Shown here: piece after piece, positions 44,101 through 56,311 of the stretch
Numbering within the stretch: position 1 is the first letter of the stretch
Layout of the letters: the number at the start of each line of letters is the position of its first letter
From: Protula sp. h YS-2021
Lineage: Eukaryota > Annelida > Polychaeta > Sabellida > Serpulidae
Direction of reading: 5' to 3'
DNA length: 64,000 nt
Assembly (NCBI GenBank): GCA_949752745.1
Contig: OX457027.1
Location: 56,672,053 to 56,736,052, forward strand
Translations under genes and position numbers: made by a program
The notes under the pieces: generated by a model
Database searches by the model: none
The model's input: only the letters and a program-made list of their open reading frames with translations
Told to the model about the DNA's origin: nothing

Positions 44101-47100
44101 TAATGTGATTGCGCTTTCAATGATGTCACTTGTGATTCGCAGCAGAAGTTTATACGCTATCTTGTTGTTTAAAAATGAAATTGAATGTGAAGCATGAGGT
44201 TGATTATGACTCATTTTAAGTCAAAATCTTGGGAGCGTCACCCCCGACGGTATGCGGAAGCATTTTGAGGTCAACACGATCGCGCCTGTCATGATTACAC
44301 AGGTAACATTACTGGCATGCTTGTAACACGGTGTTAGATTCATGAAGACAAGTAGTATAGCTCTGCCGTATAAAAAATTGCAGCAGTAATTACGCAGTTA
44401 TTAGACCAGGCGTCGGGCTGACGTCATCACATCAGTGGGGGATACCCGTCGCCTGTATGTGTGCGTGTACGTATGTAAACTTTTGCTTAAAATGCCTCTC
44501 CTCCCAGAGTTTTGATTCCTTTCAAATTTTTACGAATGTTCTCTAGGTAGGCCTCTCTAGAGAAAGCACTTTTTTGGCAATCCGACGAAAATTGGCCAAA
44601 TGGAAGCATTTAATTAGGCCCCAACCCTTCGGATTGGGGCCTATAGGTTTGGGGTGTCTGTCCGTCTGTCCATCATCGCTTTATATCCCTTTGGGGCGGT
44701 GGGGGCCTGCTCGTGTTTCACAAATACTTACTTGTTTTTGTCGATTTGATTCGACAATTTTCATTATGGTTCTTCTACGGTTTTGATCGATTGTCTTCAG
44801 ATTTTGCAAAAAAGGTTCGCCAAGAATGCCTGTCTTGAAAAATTACTATTTTTGATGATAACTTTTTAATTTATCGCGGTTCCCTAGAAGTTTTTGTTCT
44901 TAATATTTGTTGGCGTTCCACCAAAAGTTGGCCAAATGGGGGGCAATTTTGAATTTTTTGATAGCTATTTTTCCAAATGCTTTCACTCTTTTTTGGCGAT
45001 CCGGCAAAAATTAACTAAATGGGGCATTTAAAAACATTTAGTAGTCAATTTTGATAATGCTTCTCTCCAACAATTGTAATCAGATTCCTTTCCAACTTTG
45101 TGTGAATGTTTTGTACGCAGTTCTGTCTTTAAAAAATTCCTTTTTTGGCGATACGTCAAGAATTGGATAAGTGGGATAGTATGGTCGGGGGGTCATTTCT
45201 TCTCCCACAGTTCTTTGAATTCCTTTCCAATGTTGTACGGTTATTCCCAAATTACCCAACTGGGTGGTCATCTAATGAAAACTGGCCTCATGCCGGCGTT
45301 TGAATGTTTTATGTTCAAGTTTTTCAAAATAGTTCTTCTGAAAGTAATGTTAGTCACATTGATTTCATTTTTAGGCTAATGCAACGTTAGGGCTTTTTTG
45401 AAGTTAATTTTTCTAAGATCCGCCAGAGATAACAGAATGCCGGTGTAGCATCGAATTTTCACTCCCACCGATACCTCACCCCCCGGTGAATATTTGACAT
45501 CAAATTTTCACCGGGGGGGGGGGGGGGGTGTAAATATGATAGATTTTTGTCCATCGAATATTCACCCCCCTTATCAAATTTTCACCCCTACCCCGGTGAA
45601 GATTCGATATCAATTCTTCACCCCCCCCATACATTTTCACAATTTATTTGTTTTGAACTGCACTATCGATATATGACATGTTTCACATTACAATACTCTT
45701 CTTTATATCAAACAGCCTTTGGAGTGTTTTAATTGCAGTTGCTTTGTATGCCAAATTCCCTTTCATATGTGCAGTTCCTTACACCAAAGACCTTTACATC
45801 CTTAAATAGTATTAACACACGTCATCCAAATTACTCATCGGCATACTTTAATTGCAATTAATGAAATATGCAAGATTACAATACCTTTCTTTTTACCAAA
45901 AGGCATTTGACTGATTCAATTGCAATATCTATCGGATACCAAAGACCCTTTCATCCATGCTGTTCTTTACACCAAAGACCCTATTTAACATTACCATCAT
46001 CCACCAGATCTTTGCTGATTGCAATTTGCTACGTGTGGGAAAACTGGATCGGTCTGTAGCGTCCGAAGCAGGCTTTTTAAATGTTCACTGGTTGAAACTA
46101 GACTGGCCAATGTTTTTGTTAAAACAAAAACGGATATGTCTCCCCCGCCTCCAATCAGTCACGTGGAAAGAATTCCTTGCTTAAAAGTACAACATTGGCG
46201 AACCCAAAAAATTGAAAAAAAAAAAAAAATACATTTCTACAGAAATTGAAGAAAAACTTCGCAGTGAACATTTCCACTACATATGGGTTCTTCTTGCCAT
46301 GTTTCAGCCTAATGGAATTAAATGATATCGCAAAAATATGGCCAAAAAAGTTAAAATTTAAAAATAAAAAAAAATCGCCAAATATAAATTTTCAATGGAA
46401 ATGAAAAAAAACTTCCCAGTAAATATTTGCACTATATGTGTGTTGTTCTTGCCGCGTTTAAGCCTAAACCAACAAACTATTTCGGAGATATCGCAACAAT
46501 ATGACCCAAAAAAAGTTAAAAACCAAAAATTTAAAAAACTTGGCACTATACATTTGCGCTACCATTAGTCCGTAAAAGGCAATTAAAATAAGCCTGAATT
46601 AAAGCTAGCCAAGAGTTGAAATTTATCCAATTTTGTGAGCATTCATATTTAAAATCATTAGTTGTATGGTAGATTTGTGTGTACTGCAGCGTTTTGGAAA
46701 TCTTTCTGAAATAAATAATAAAGAGTTTGACGAAATTTCATTTATGCAACCAATTAACTAGTTGAAAAATAACAGTATACAAAACCCATTTTCCATACAC
46801 ACTTACACTTACAAGGGGAGGGGGGGGGGTGAAAATTTGATGAGGGGGATGAGAATTCGATAATGTGAGAATTCGATAATGTTCACCGGGGGGTGAATAT
46901 TCTATGGGGGTGAATATTCGATCTCACACCGGCCGTTGAAAGATTTTCAGTAACTGTTTTTTTTTAAATGCTACTACCTCTTCTTTGGCGACCCTACTAG
47001 CCTATTAATATTTGGTTCACTAGATCTGGACTGGCCCCGATGTCCCTGGAAATTGTTGTGTTAAAATACAGCTGGACCTCGTTATAACAGTACAGTACAT

Positions 47101-50100
47101 ACTGACATAGGGACTACATCGACATGTTTTCTTGTCACTGAGGTTGCCATAGAACACATTGGTCGAAGGCGTGTTTTCCCAACTCAGATCTGGGAGACAG
47201 TGGATATAGTTGTTCATGTCAGTGCTTCGACAGGAACAAATGTTCATGTCCATGTTCGATACTGTAAATTTGGTTTCTACTTTACTTCCAAAAACTGTGA
47301 AACGAATGAACATTGATGAGGTTAGTATTTTCGCGTCGCAGTTGTTATTTACTGTAAGATTCTATGTGCGCCTCAGGAATTATGTGTGCCGACAGAGGGG
47401 AGACATACAGGGCCGATTTCACAACTGAAGTCCATACCTGGGGTTGGAGCAAACTCAGTCTGGACCACGTTTTAGACTGGGTTCCATTCCATAGTGAATT
47501 TTACAGCCTCGGTCCAGACCACATTCATATGTGACCTTCTATTTCTCCATTTAAGTTGAAAGATATTACATGGACGTTATTGATAACGCAATAAACAGTC
47601 ACGCATGTATTTTTTCAGTGATCGGCAAAATATTTTCAAGTTTTGATAAGCTGGCCGCGTGATTTTATGTCTGTTATATTTTTTGTCAAAATATGTCTCA
47701 TTTCAATTTTTTGGTTTCTTGCACAGGGCTCGAAAAAAAATTTTTCTCGGTGGACACCCGGTCCAGTGATTCGTGAAATTTACTGGACCGGACTCAAATT
47801 GAGTAGATCACCTCATAAACCATATGTACCAAATTTAGTGTATTTTGGTGGACATCCGGTTCAGTAAATCGGTTTTTTTACTGGACCGGAAGGAAATTTA
47901 TTGGCCATTTGCCAACAACTAATGGTTTTTAGCCCTGTTGTGTATATCTTAAAGCTAGTTAGCGTTAAGATTTTGATATTTTAGCTCCAAACAGAGTTCA
48001 AACCACAGCTAAACCATGGTTTCATCAAACCAAGTTCAAACCGAATTTCACAACTTCAGTCTAGACCTGGTTGATTGGACCATGCCTCATAATGCATCCG
48101 TTTCAGGATGACCATCGACTACAAAAACGGTGGGCTTATGATCAGTGCAGTGTTGGTATCGATTCTAGTTAACTAATACATTCGAACAATGTGTGAATTT
48201 CACACAGCCAGGGTTTTATATTTTACTTGCCCACAAAAATATTATCCCCCGTGAAATGGAGGGATATAGTTTTGAACTTTTCGGTCTGTCCGTCTGTCTG
48301 TCCGTCTGTCACGCTTCAGTCTCACGCGCCTACAGGCTACATTAATATATAGATTCGTTTCCAATTTTGTACACGGCTTCTCTGGATCCTTCCGCAGTGC
48401 CGTGACCAAGAATTTTCCGGATCGGAAAAAAATTGACAAAATGGCGGACTTTTGAAAATCGGCACTGGACTTAGCGTATATACGGCAGTCTCACCCGCCT
48501 ACAGGCCACATTTATGGATGAATTCGTTTCATATTTTGTCCACAGCTTCTCTGGACCCTTCCGCAGTGCAGAAAAAATCTGAAATCTTGGAGAAAGTAAC
48601 GGATGGATTTAATAGCTCTCAAACAGAAAGAACGAGAGGACGACTACAAGACCTCTATAAGAGACTGTAAGTCAAAGCCAGGAATGACATTTCTGAATAT
48701 CGGAGAGAGAAAAATGCCACAGGAGGAAGAGGTTCCGCAGATGAACCGGATGACCTAGCAAAGTTGCATCAATTATCACGGGAGACTTCGAGGAGCTGTA
48801 AAACCCTTATGACGATGATAAGTGAGCATTGCCTTCCACATAAAAGTAAGCGTTTTCACGTCGCTGTTTCTATTAATATGGGTGTGTCGTCCGTCTGTCC
48901 GCATGTCTGTACGTTTGTGAACAAATGTAACCAGCGAACGAATGTACCGAATGCAATGAACGTCGAGGTGTATAGATCCATAGGACCAAAAAATAACAAA
49001 TTAAAAAATGCTAAAATTTAGACAAAACCATCTTTTTTCACTATACATGATATGGAGAGAAACAAGTCAAAGTTCACTTCTTATGAAGATCGTTATTTCA
49101 CAGTTTAAACTTTCTGTCGGCAAGTTGATCAATTTTTTTGTATAAAATTTCGTCATGAATTCCCAAAATAACTGAAATACAAAGTAATGTTTTTGCATGT
49201 TATTTCTAGGAGGTCATTTAGAACAAGTGAAGTTATGGTCGTGCCTTCCCAAACGAAACGTGTTCATGAAGAAATGCCGAAGTTATCGCCACATCCGAGG
49301 CCTCCTTATGGTACTTCTTGCGGCGATGTCGAAGCCTTGCCAAGCCCTTCCTCTCAACCAAAAAAGCGGCAGAGGCAGTAAAACAAAAAATTCGAAAGAC
49401 AAATTGTTGAAATGGGTAAAGAAAAACATGAACTAGAAATTTGGCTATTAAGGGCACAGATTGAAAATGAGAAATTGCGCAAATTTTACATGAAAATGAA
49501 TGAATAATATGTTTTTCAGGAAGTCGTGAAGTCATTGATATAATAAATATACTTACTAAAATACGTGTTCGATCAAGTTTTGTCTTATTGCATTCCGCCT
49601 TGCACTCCCTGTTCGTACAGAAGTATGGTCATCATTGTTCTCGCTGGCAGAGTCCTGGTCATCTAGGTCATCAGAGATATAACTGTCCGCTATATCTGGA
49701 AAACGTCTGTCTCGGGAAAGGGTGATGTTGTGCAAAGATGCGGCAGCAACAATAATCACAAGTGTGTTGTTAGGGTTTGTTCTTATAGGATCGTGAAGAA
49801 CTTGGAAACGTCGTCTTCAGATTCCTATTGCTCTCTCAACAACACCTCTAGTACGCGCGTGCACAGTGTTGTAACGCGATTCCTCGTTTGTATGCAGATT
49901 GCAAATCGGGGTCATGATATACTGTGTCGGAGCATATCCTGCGTCTCAGAGCGAATAACAACCACATAACGCCTTCAATACGCCGAGCAGATTACAGTTT
50001 TCTAGAATGTGGCTACCATGTGTACCCCCTGGCCAGCCAGCCACGATGTTAGTTATGCTGCAGTGAGCATCGCACACAATTTGAACGTTTATGCTGTAAA

Positions 50101-53100
50101 CAGCCTTCCGATTAACAAAACGCAATGCGTCGTTTTGCTTCGGCTTCGTAATCTTTATACGAGTGCAGGCTATGGCACCTATTTACTTTGGAAAGCCAGC
50201 AGTAGCTTGAAAATCCCGTGTGATACGCCAACAGTTATCTTCTCGTGGAAAATTTATGTACCGGTTTTTTCGCGCGGCTAACACACGAGCAACTGTATGA
50301 ATAACGCGATGAGCGCTCGATATGCTTACGTCATGCATCACCGGCCGTCTGTGTAAAACTACCGGTGGCGAAAAATCTGAAACCGATTAAAACTTGCAAC
50401 TCCTGAACTATATCCAGTTGTTTTGAAACCGGTCCTTCAAAATCCTCCTTAAGTTCATCGATTACTTCTTACGCAATCTGCCGAGAAAGTCGGTACCGCT
50501 GCCTAAATTCAATGTTATGTATTTATCCAAGCAGTTTGAACAGACTCTAAATACACGTTCTCTTCTTAACGCTCTTTGATACTTTCGATAGTACATGGGC
50601 CCAAGAACGTTCATAGTGTTTTATTCATCATTTATAATTTTGGTTGAAAGTTAAATAAGACACTCTCGAAACATATTATTTGAAAACACAAATCTTTGAG
50701 AAGAATGTGATTCTAAGCACTTGAGTGACAAATATATGTTGGCCTGGTGTTTAAGGTGTTGTCATCATTTAAAATGCTGTCATCAAATTTTGAAACCTAC
50801 TCTAATATGGTTTGCATATAACCGAGGTTTTAATGGTTGTAATGGTCTATTGTAATTTTAAAACCTAGGTTGTCAAATCGGATCGCACATCATGCACCTA
50901 TTAACACATAACAAGGAGAAACGGAGAGGGAAAGTGTGTTTGTATTAACTAACAAAACCCTGTCTAGACTGGATTTGAAACCTGGTTTAAGTTGTGAAAT
51001 CGGCCCATAGTGTTAGGGTATGTGTGTGTGTGTCTGTTGTAAACAAAATGTTGTGTGCTAGATACCTCGAAGACAAAAGTCAGATCGACTTCAACTTGGT
51101 CTGTTTATTCGTTAGGTAGGGCGGACAGTTCTGTTAACTTTTGACATGTGTTAAGTTATTCGGGAAGACATATGACGTCATTAGGTAGAAATTTTGTTCC
51201 AAAAATTTCTAAGTGGCTGATCACTGGAAAAAGTGCGAACTTGCTGTAAATGTCGCTTGATAGGTCCTAAGGATTGTTTCAAATTTTTTCGCGAGTGGAA
51301 GGAACTTGTACGGCATACGTAAAATGCGAACGTATTTTAAACAAAATGTTGTGCGCAAGATATCTAGAAACAAAAGTCGGATGGTAGCTGTAGCGTTATA
51401 CGGGAAGGCGTATGACGTCATTGGGCAAACATCTTAATTGCTCGATTTTTCGTCCGCTTCGCGTGGGAATTCTTGGGATTTAGTAGGATTATTGCTTAGA
51501 AGATTGGGAAGATTCTTTCAATTCTTTGCGTGTGAAACAAGCGATAACCGCATATGACGTCACCACGTAACATAGTTACAGTTATTCAAACTATGTGTAG
51601 TTTATTCTTGGGTAATCTAAACAGTGCTTGTTAAAATTGAAGCTCGTGATATATTTTGAAGTTGTTTAATCTAACTTCTCCCTGAATTCGCCACCTTCCA
51701 TGCTTTGTCGACTCTAATGTTAAGTAAACACAGCGAATAGCTACAATGTGGATTCAGTGTAGTTCATTTTGGGTTCTTTATGTGCTAAAACAAACTGTAA
51801 TATGCAAGAAATGTGACACATTTGAGTCTGGGAGATGCTTGAGGAAACAATAGAGAATAACATCCCTGAATTCGCCATTGAAGTGCAGTGCACCCAATTC
51901 TTCACCTAAGCAATTGTAACAGTTTGGTAGCGGGTTAGGTTTTTTAACATTTGTGTAGGATTCAGAAAGTAGATCCTCACTAGAGTGGTGTGCTAAGTAC
52001 ACATGATTTTATTTTTGGTGGTGCGAAGGATGATTAAAAATAATCTAATTTGGTATTGCAAATTTTCGCAACGTTTATGTTCTTTCCAAGTGTTATTTTA
52101 TTAATTCTGCGAATTTTTTACAATGAATTATGATTATTTTTCGCAGAAATTAATCTTTTATTGCAGTGAAAAGAGAAATGGAAAATGGATTTTGGACAGT
52201 TATGTGTTCGGTCGAGGAGACCTTTGTTTTTATGTGCAAAAAAAAAAAAAAACAAAAAAAAAAAAAAAAAACAAGAAAATAAATAGTTGGCGATTGAAAG
52301 TGTGTGAAATAAGCCTATGCGCTTATTTTTTCGTGTGCACTCGTCTTTCTAGTAAGTTCTGTTCTTATGCAAGTGAGTCAGAAAAAGTCCTTTATTTTAT
52401 ACCGGTCTGTTTTGTGGCAGTGGTGTGAATGGTCATTTGGTTATGTTTCTTTCAGGCATTTCTGCCGTTGCTGAGGAAGGCCGCGTCGGGCCCACTGAAC
52501 GCAAGCACGGCATGTATAGTCAACATGAGCAGTAAAGTGGACAGTGTGGGCGATAACAGGAGCGGTAATAGCTACCCCTACAGGGCCAGTAAGGTAAAAA
52601 TGATACTATACTCCCGCAAACATGCACGTTTTCTAAATGATCAGTACTGACTCATCGCAATGTTCTTCCGTTCAGTCGTTTGTTGATATGTTATATTGCA
52701 GTTTCAAGACTTTTTAGAGTATAAATGTGTGAATTTTTTACGGGTAACGCAAATAATAGATGGTCGTTATTTCATGCTTCACAGTTGTTGAGTCATTTTG
52801 AGGTAAGTGACACATATATTCGTAAGAAATTAAGGGAACACTTGGCCAACGCGTGGATATTTTTGCAAGGAGATGTAATATGTTATATTTTTATACGTAA
52901 TAATCGCAGAAAACAAACGGCAAAGATTTTATTATGTCTTTTTTTCATTTCAGAGTGCTCTCAACGTTGTGACCAAGTCTTTGTCAGTCAATTTGAAGGA
53001 AGATAACATAATGGCCGTCGTGCTACATCCCAGATGGGTGCAGACGGAGATGGGAGGCCCGAACGCGATCACGTGCTGCGAGGAGAGCGTTGGGGGTCTT

Positions 53101-53139
53101 CTCAATCCTACCCCACCCCTCCCCTCCCCCCCGAAATAA
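41130..53139 (+). CDS. SDR gene D: sniffer-like, six exons, damaged last exon
   Basis: Exons: 41130-41288, 43424-43475, 43762-43867, 44221-44302, 52456-52593, 52954-53139 (stop TAA); phases as in B and C; predicted 240 residues. It starts [20 protein letters not shown] and has TGSNRGIG, NNAG, NMSSKVDS and catalytic YRASK. Intron 4 is 8.2 kb and holds a TIR element and a Harbinger-like transposon. Exon 6 differs from locus E: HPGW is HPRW, TDMGG is TEMGG, and after GGLL the last 24 family residues are replaced by a Pro-rich 11-residue tail because of a ~346-bp deletion. The deletion also removes the original stop codon and part of the 3' UTR. The cofactor and active-site half is intact; whether the protein folds is doubtful. 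Confidence 0.8.
43225..43320. repeat. (ACAT)n/(AC)n microsatellite
   Basis: Tandem ACAT followed by ACAC and ACGT variants, in gene D intron 1. Confidence 0.85.
44616..44737. mobile_element. Hairpin plus (ACRG)n dispersed repeat, copy 6
   Basis: AGGCCCCAACCCTTCGGATT, the tract GTCTGTCCGTCTGTCC, and GTTTCACAAATACTTACTTG at the end; slightly shortened. Located in gene D intron 4. Confidence 0.75.
44830..45420. repeat. Diverged ~120-bp repeats with TTTTTGGCGAT words
   Basis: Words such as TTGGCCAAATGG, CTTTTTTGGCGATCCGGC and TTTTGAATTTTTTGATAGC recur with weak periodicity, like the arrays in other pearl-like cores. No gene. Confidence 0.4.
45440..46932. mobile_element. 1.49-kb TIR element with iterated TTCACCCC/GGTGAA motif
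   Basis: It begins CCGGTGTAGCATCGAATTTT and ends GAATATTCGATCTCACACCGG. The left terminus (45440-45635) and right terminus (46808-46932) iterate GGTGAATATTCGAT and TTCACCCCCC words in inverse orientation. The interior has two diverged copies of a segment with AAGAAAAACTTC (near 46245 and 46405). No TSD could be identified. It shares CCGGTGT ends with 35442-35560. Confidence 0.65.
47740..47900. repeat. Short duplicated segment with GGACACCCGGTCCAGT words
   Basis: GGTGGACACCCGGTCCAGTG (47751) and GGTGGACATCCGGTTCAGTA (47848) repeat about 97 bases apart, each followed by TTTACTGGACCGGA. Within the left part of the Harbinger-like element. Confidence 0.6.
48240..48575. mobile_element. Pearl-like repeat: hairpin, (CTGT/CCGT)n and two ~166-bp cores
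   Basis: It opens with a TTATCCCCCGTG...GGAGGGATA hairpin, then CTGTCCGTCTGTCTGTCCG, then two cores starting at about 48322 and 48488 (CGCCTACAGGCTACATT, TTCTCTGGATCCTTCCGCAG). The second core merges with the Myb-like exon. Confidence 0.65.
48565..48846 (+). pseudogene. Harbinger Myb/SANT-like protein, first exon, with a stop
   Basis: The frame reads EKVTDGFNSSQTERTRGRLQ then DLYKRL, TAA at 48667-48669, then KARNDISEYRREKNATGG and DEPDDLAKLHQL. The pattern is that of Myb/SANT-like domains in Harbinger second proteins (RT..L...Y......YR.E...TGGG). The stop replaces a residue inside the domain, so it is not functional as written. The next exon would be at 49210-49380. Confidence 0.65.
49210..49507 (+). 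pseudogene. Harbinger Myb-like protein, C-terminal exon (first copy), frameshifted
   Basis: After a TTCTAG acceptor, it encodes SFRTSEVMVVPSQTKRVHEE, then KLSPHPRPP and VEALPSPSSQPKKRQRQ, followed by a premature TAA. The second copy (59015-59335) continues to a Lys/Glu-rich coiled coil ending RKFYMKMNE. Here that segment is present only out of frame or in pieces up to about 49507. Confidence 0.6.
49556..50614 (-). pseudogene. HARBI1-like transposase (first copy), inactive
   Basis: From ATG at 50614 the interrupted translation reads NVLGPMYYRKYQRALRRER, ISSAHRVIHTVARVLAARKN, IGAIACTRIK, AVYSINVQIVCDAH, VAGWPGGTHGS, RYNTVHARTRGVVERAIGI and RRRFQVLHDPIRTNPNNT, ending with an acidic tail and NLIEHVF. 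This is the PIF/Harbinger DDE order. Several stops occur, and the first catalytic Asp (usually GAIDCTHI) is Ala. Confidence 0.8.
51010..52440. other. Rest of gene D intron 4 before exon 5
   Basis: It contains repeats with CATATGACGTCATT (near 51171 and 51410), an AAAAGTCAGATCGACTTC word related to 1700-2095, and A-rich runs at 52238-52272. It is duplicated at 60850-62345. No exon is visible. Confidence 0.5.
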
Positions 53140-53289
53140 ACACCCGAAATAGACACTCCTTATATTCACCTGAGTGAATATTGTAGTGTATTTGAAAGAT
53201 GCTGCTACAATAACGGCTATAATTGCGTTCAAATTAAGAAGAATTTAAGGCATTTAATACTTGTTCAGATTTTTATGCTTGTTTTTTTT

Positions 53290-56200
53290 TCTTGTGATGT
53301 TGGTGATTGTAGTAGTTATATATAAAGAAAAGTGTAAATTTCTGTTAATTTCATGTGGAATTTCTTAGTTCTTGTTCAAGAGCAATAAAAAGACGATGCT
53401 GCTAAAGCTTTGTTTACGTCGGTGTAATGTGGGGAAATGTTGGTTTTGTGCAGAGCATGGGGTCATCTATGAAGTGTGAACGGGAATTTCCTTGCTCCAA
53501 GTTCGTGGACATCATTCAAACATTACCGCGCTGCACAACCCCCCCCCCTCCCCCGCCACCCCGCAGACGCCATCCACAAATTCAAAACCCACCCTCATCC
53601 ACCCACAATATTTTTAGAATGAACTGTGAGATATCGTGGATGGTGACTTGGAAATGAAATGGGTGTATTTTGACCATTTCACCACCTGTAAAACAAATGC
53701 AATGTTGCGTGGAAATGGAGCCGTACTTTCAGTTCTGGCCACTATTCCCCCCGCTTGCGTGGCTTTGTATTGCCCGCAGTCAGTGTCACATGGTTGCTCC
53801 GGGTAGCAATGACCTTGTACATCTGTTGCGAAAGTATGCCCTCTACTGGATTGTAGTGAGGTCGGGGGTCGTTTAAAAAAAAAAAACAAAACAAATTTGT
53901 GCACTTCTGTGATTTGATTGTGAATTTGGCTGACGACACTTCGGCTTGTCACAGTACGCCTAGTCGCAGTACGCCTAGTCATAGTTCGCCGGAAAAGTGG
54001 GACAGTTCGACTTAATACCACCATCATAGGAAGAGGCAATTTTAGTTTTATTGAAAAAAGTTCGGGGATATTTCATGGGTTAACTGAAATGTTTTAAAAA
54101 AAGTAGGCGAATCGTCGCACTTAACAGTTGCCAGGCGTATTGTCGGGATGTGTTTGATTATGCGCGAGGGTTGTAAATAGTATGTAAAGAATATCTATAT
54201 AGTACCGGCATTTATATTAGAGCTAGAACAAAAATAATAAAAAATAAATGAAATTCAGTGGATATTCTTAAAAGTTTATTGTTAAGCAAAGTGCAAACAG
54301 ATCTTTCGTTCAACATTGAAAAGTTATCTAACCACACGGTTCAAACACACTTCACATCCTTAATTTACACGACTATTTCCAATCTTAAAAATCGGAAACA
54401 GTGACAAAACTGAATATGCAACATCTAATTTGAAAATTAATCAAGAGATACTTGTGTCCAACATCACTTCCTTCGATGCGCGTTACTGGCTAAGGCTCAG
54501 CTTAATTGGCGACATAAACCCTGTCATTTTTCAATACCATTCAAATCCATTTGCATAATGACTGTTGCGAGGGTAAGCATTGGCACTAAGAACTATGCTA
54601 TGAGAGAGTGAAATAAAAGGAAAACTAAAGAAGAAAAAAGAAAACAGTATACATACACAATTATATGATATAATAACGAGAGTAAAAAAAAAGGCAACTA
54701 ATACAAATAAAAAGAATCCCAAAACAAAGTACTTTGACAACATCTTGTAAAATCCCGGTTGGCACTTTTAAGGATAAAAAAATGGGAATTTACTGGGGGG
54801 TGGCGGTGTCCGAGATTTACTATCCTTGGCACAAACTAAGCGTGTCAAATTTTAGTTCACATTTTGCCAGGCAGAATTTTCTTACCGCAGCTCCTGCATT
54901 GTCATATCTTGGAATGTACGTAACACAATGCGTGTGTCAAGCGGACTAGAGATCGGAATGTTGAAAACAAAAACAAACAACGCAGTCACTGTGCCTAAAA
55001 AATCTGCTTCATGTGAACACAACCTAAGCCTTGGCACAGATGCTGTTTTATTTGGTTACTCTTTGATATGGTACCACAGTGGAATGTATAAAGAAATAAA
55101 CAAAGCAGAGGCTTTTCACCTAAGTAGAAACATAACTAGAAAACAACACGCTATCCTAGGATTCGTTAACTATTTACATGACAGCCGACGTGGTTTCTGT
55201 ACATAATCACAATTGTTTGGTCTGTGTTACTCTAAACGTTGGTAGGAACGTTTACTTTTTGGAAAATGACATATATACAATTTGTATGGAACATAAACTA
55301 ATAACAAAAAGATTCGCAGCAAAGCAAAGCACTCTCTTGATACGTGCCTAAAATATCCTCAAATTAGTAAATACACAGACCCTTCGCTTACAGCACAGGC
55401 ATTTGTAGTTGGGGTCCGCTTTGGCCTTTTTTTTTTTTGCACTTGAAAGTCATTGGTAATATCAAATTCATTAAAGCATAAATTCTGAAACGACGCGCTT
55501 CAGGAGTCCAAATAGAAGTTACCAGATACTTCACGAAAAGCTTTTTCTAGCAAAGAAATTCAAATGTAGTTTCCGCAAGTCAGGAGGAAGTTTCGAAGAA
55601 AGTTAAATATTAATCTTTTCATCTACGAAATGCGATTACAGATCGTCATATGTAAAGTCTAAAGTACACAAAGCTATATACATAGGCCGTATTCACAAGA
55701 CTGTGTCCTTTTTTATATATACATCATAATCAATTTCTTTGTGAATGTGGCTGTAGTTAGTTTTAGACATCCAGTGATTGTTAAGTACACATAGTATCCT
55801 AATATAAAGTGAAATCTCAATAACTATATAAATTTTTACACGTTTATTCAATAAACGTGCACACAGCTATGCACAAACCCTTATCAAGCACTATTTGTTC
55901 AGAAACATTACAATACCACATCAGATCAATGTAAGATCATCTTATATATAAATACCATAAATAAAAGCAAAATTATCCGTAAATACAAATTCTCAAACAC
56001 TACAGACATTAATAACACAACTATGCACGTTTCTTAAATAAGTAATTACTACTTTCTACAAAAATAACACAAATATAAACACACAATGCATGATCAACTT
56101 TGGAAGTAAAAAACTTAATATCACATTTGCCCTCAGTCTTCTTTGGCCACTATTTTCAGAATTCTGTAAAGAACGCTTCACATTTTTTGTTCTTGAATTA

Positions 56201-56310
56201 TTTTCAAATGTTTTAAGTTACTCGTTGAAGGAAGAAATAAATGACTGATGTGTAATGAAATTTAAAGTCAGTTGTTTCGATGACGAATAGTTTCTTTGGG
56301 AATAGATTGA
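53290..56310. other. Stretch between gene D and the zinc-finger gene
   Basis: A likely poly(A) signal for gene D, AATAAA, is at 53384-53389. 53940-54000 has CAGTACGCCTAGTC repeated and related CGCC words at 54095-54145, perhaps another decayed TIR element. 54200-56300 is AT-rich and probably includes 3' UTR or flank of the minus-strand zinc-finger gene. Short open frames here lack family features. Confidence 0.4.
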
Positions 56311-56311
56311 T

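Larger units (their letters stand above)
47410..51006. mobile_element. PIF/Harbinger-like transposon (first copy), inactive
   Basis: Ends: GGGCCGATTTCACAACT at 47410 and its inverse AGTTGTGAAATCGGCCC ending 51006. Subterminal copies occur near 48030. Inside are a plus-strand Myb/SANT-like gene (48565-49507) and a minus-strand transposase (50614-49556), the two-gene arrangement typical of Harbinger elements. A pearl-like repeat is nested at 48240-48575. The expected 3-bp TSD could not be confirmed. It sits in gene D intron 4. Confidence 0.75.
49065..53290 (+). repeat. Segmental duplication, first copy
   Basis: Starting at AGTCAAAGTTCACTTCTTAT, this is nearly collinear with 58868-63587. It covers the Harbinger second Myb exon, the transposase, the right end of the element, SDR exons 5 and 6 and 3' sequence to ATTTTTATGCTTGTTTTTT. 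It carries a ~346-bp deletion at 53101-53108 relative to the second copy. Confidence 0.9.

Noticed and set aside
50009..50281. Plus-strand frame repeated at 59858-60121
   Set aside because: Antisense shadow of the Harbinger transposase; repeated because the segment is duplicated.
53940..54145. Another iterated-motif TIR element (CAGTACGCCTAGTC words)
   Set aside because: Only a few iterations, weak inverse partner and no TSD; left as a remark in the region description.
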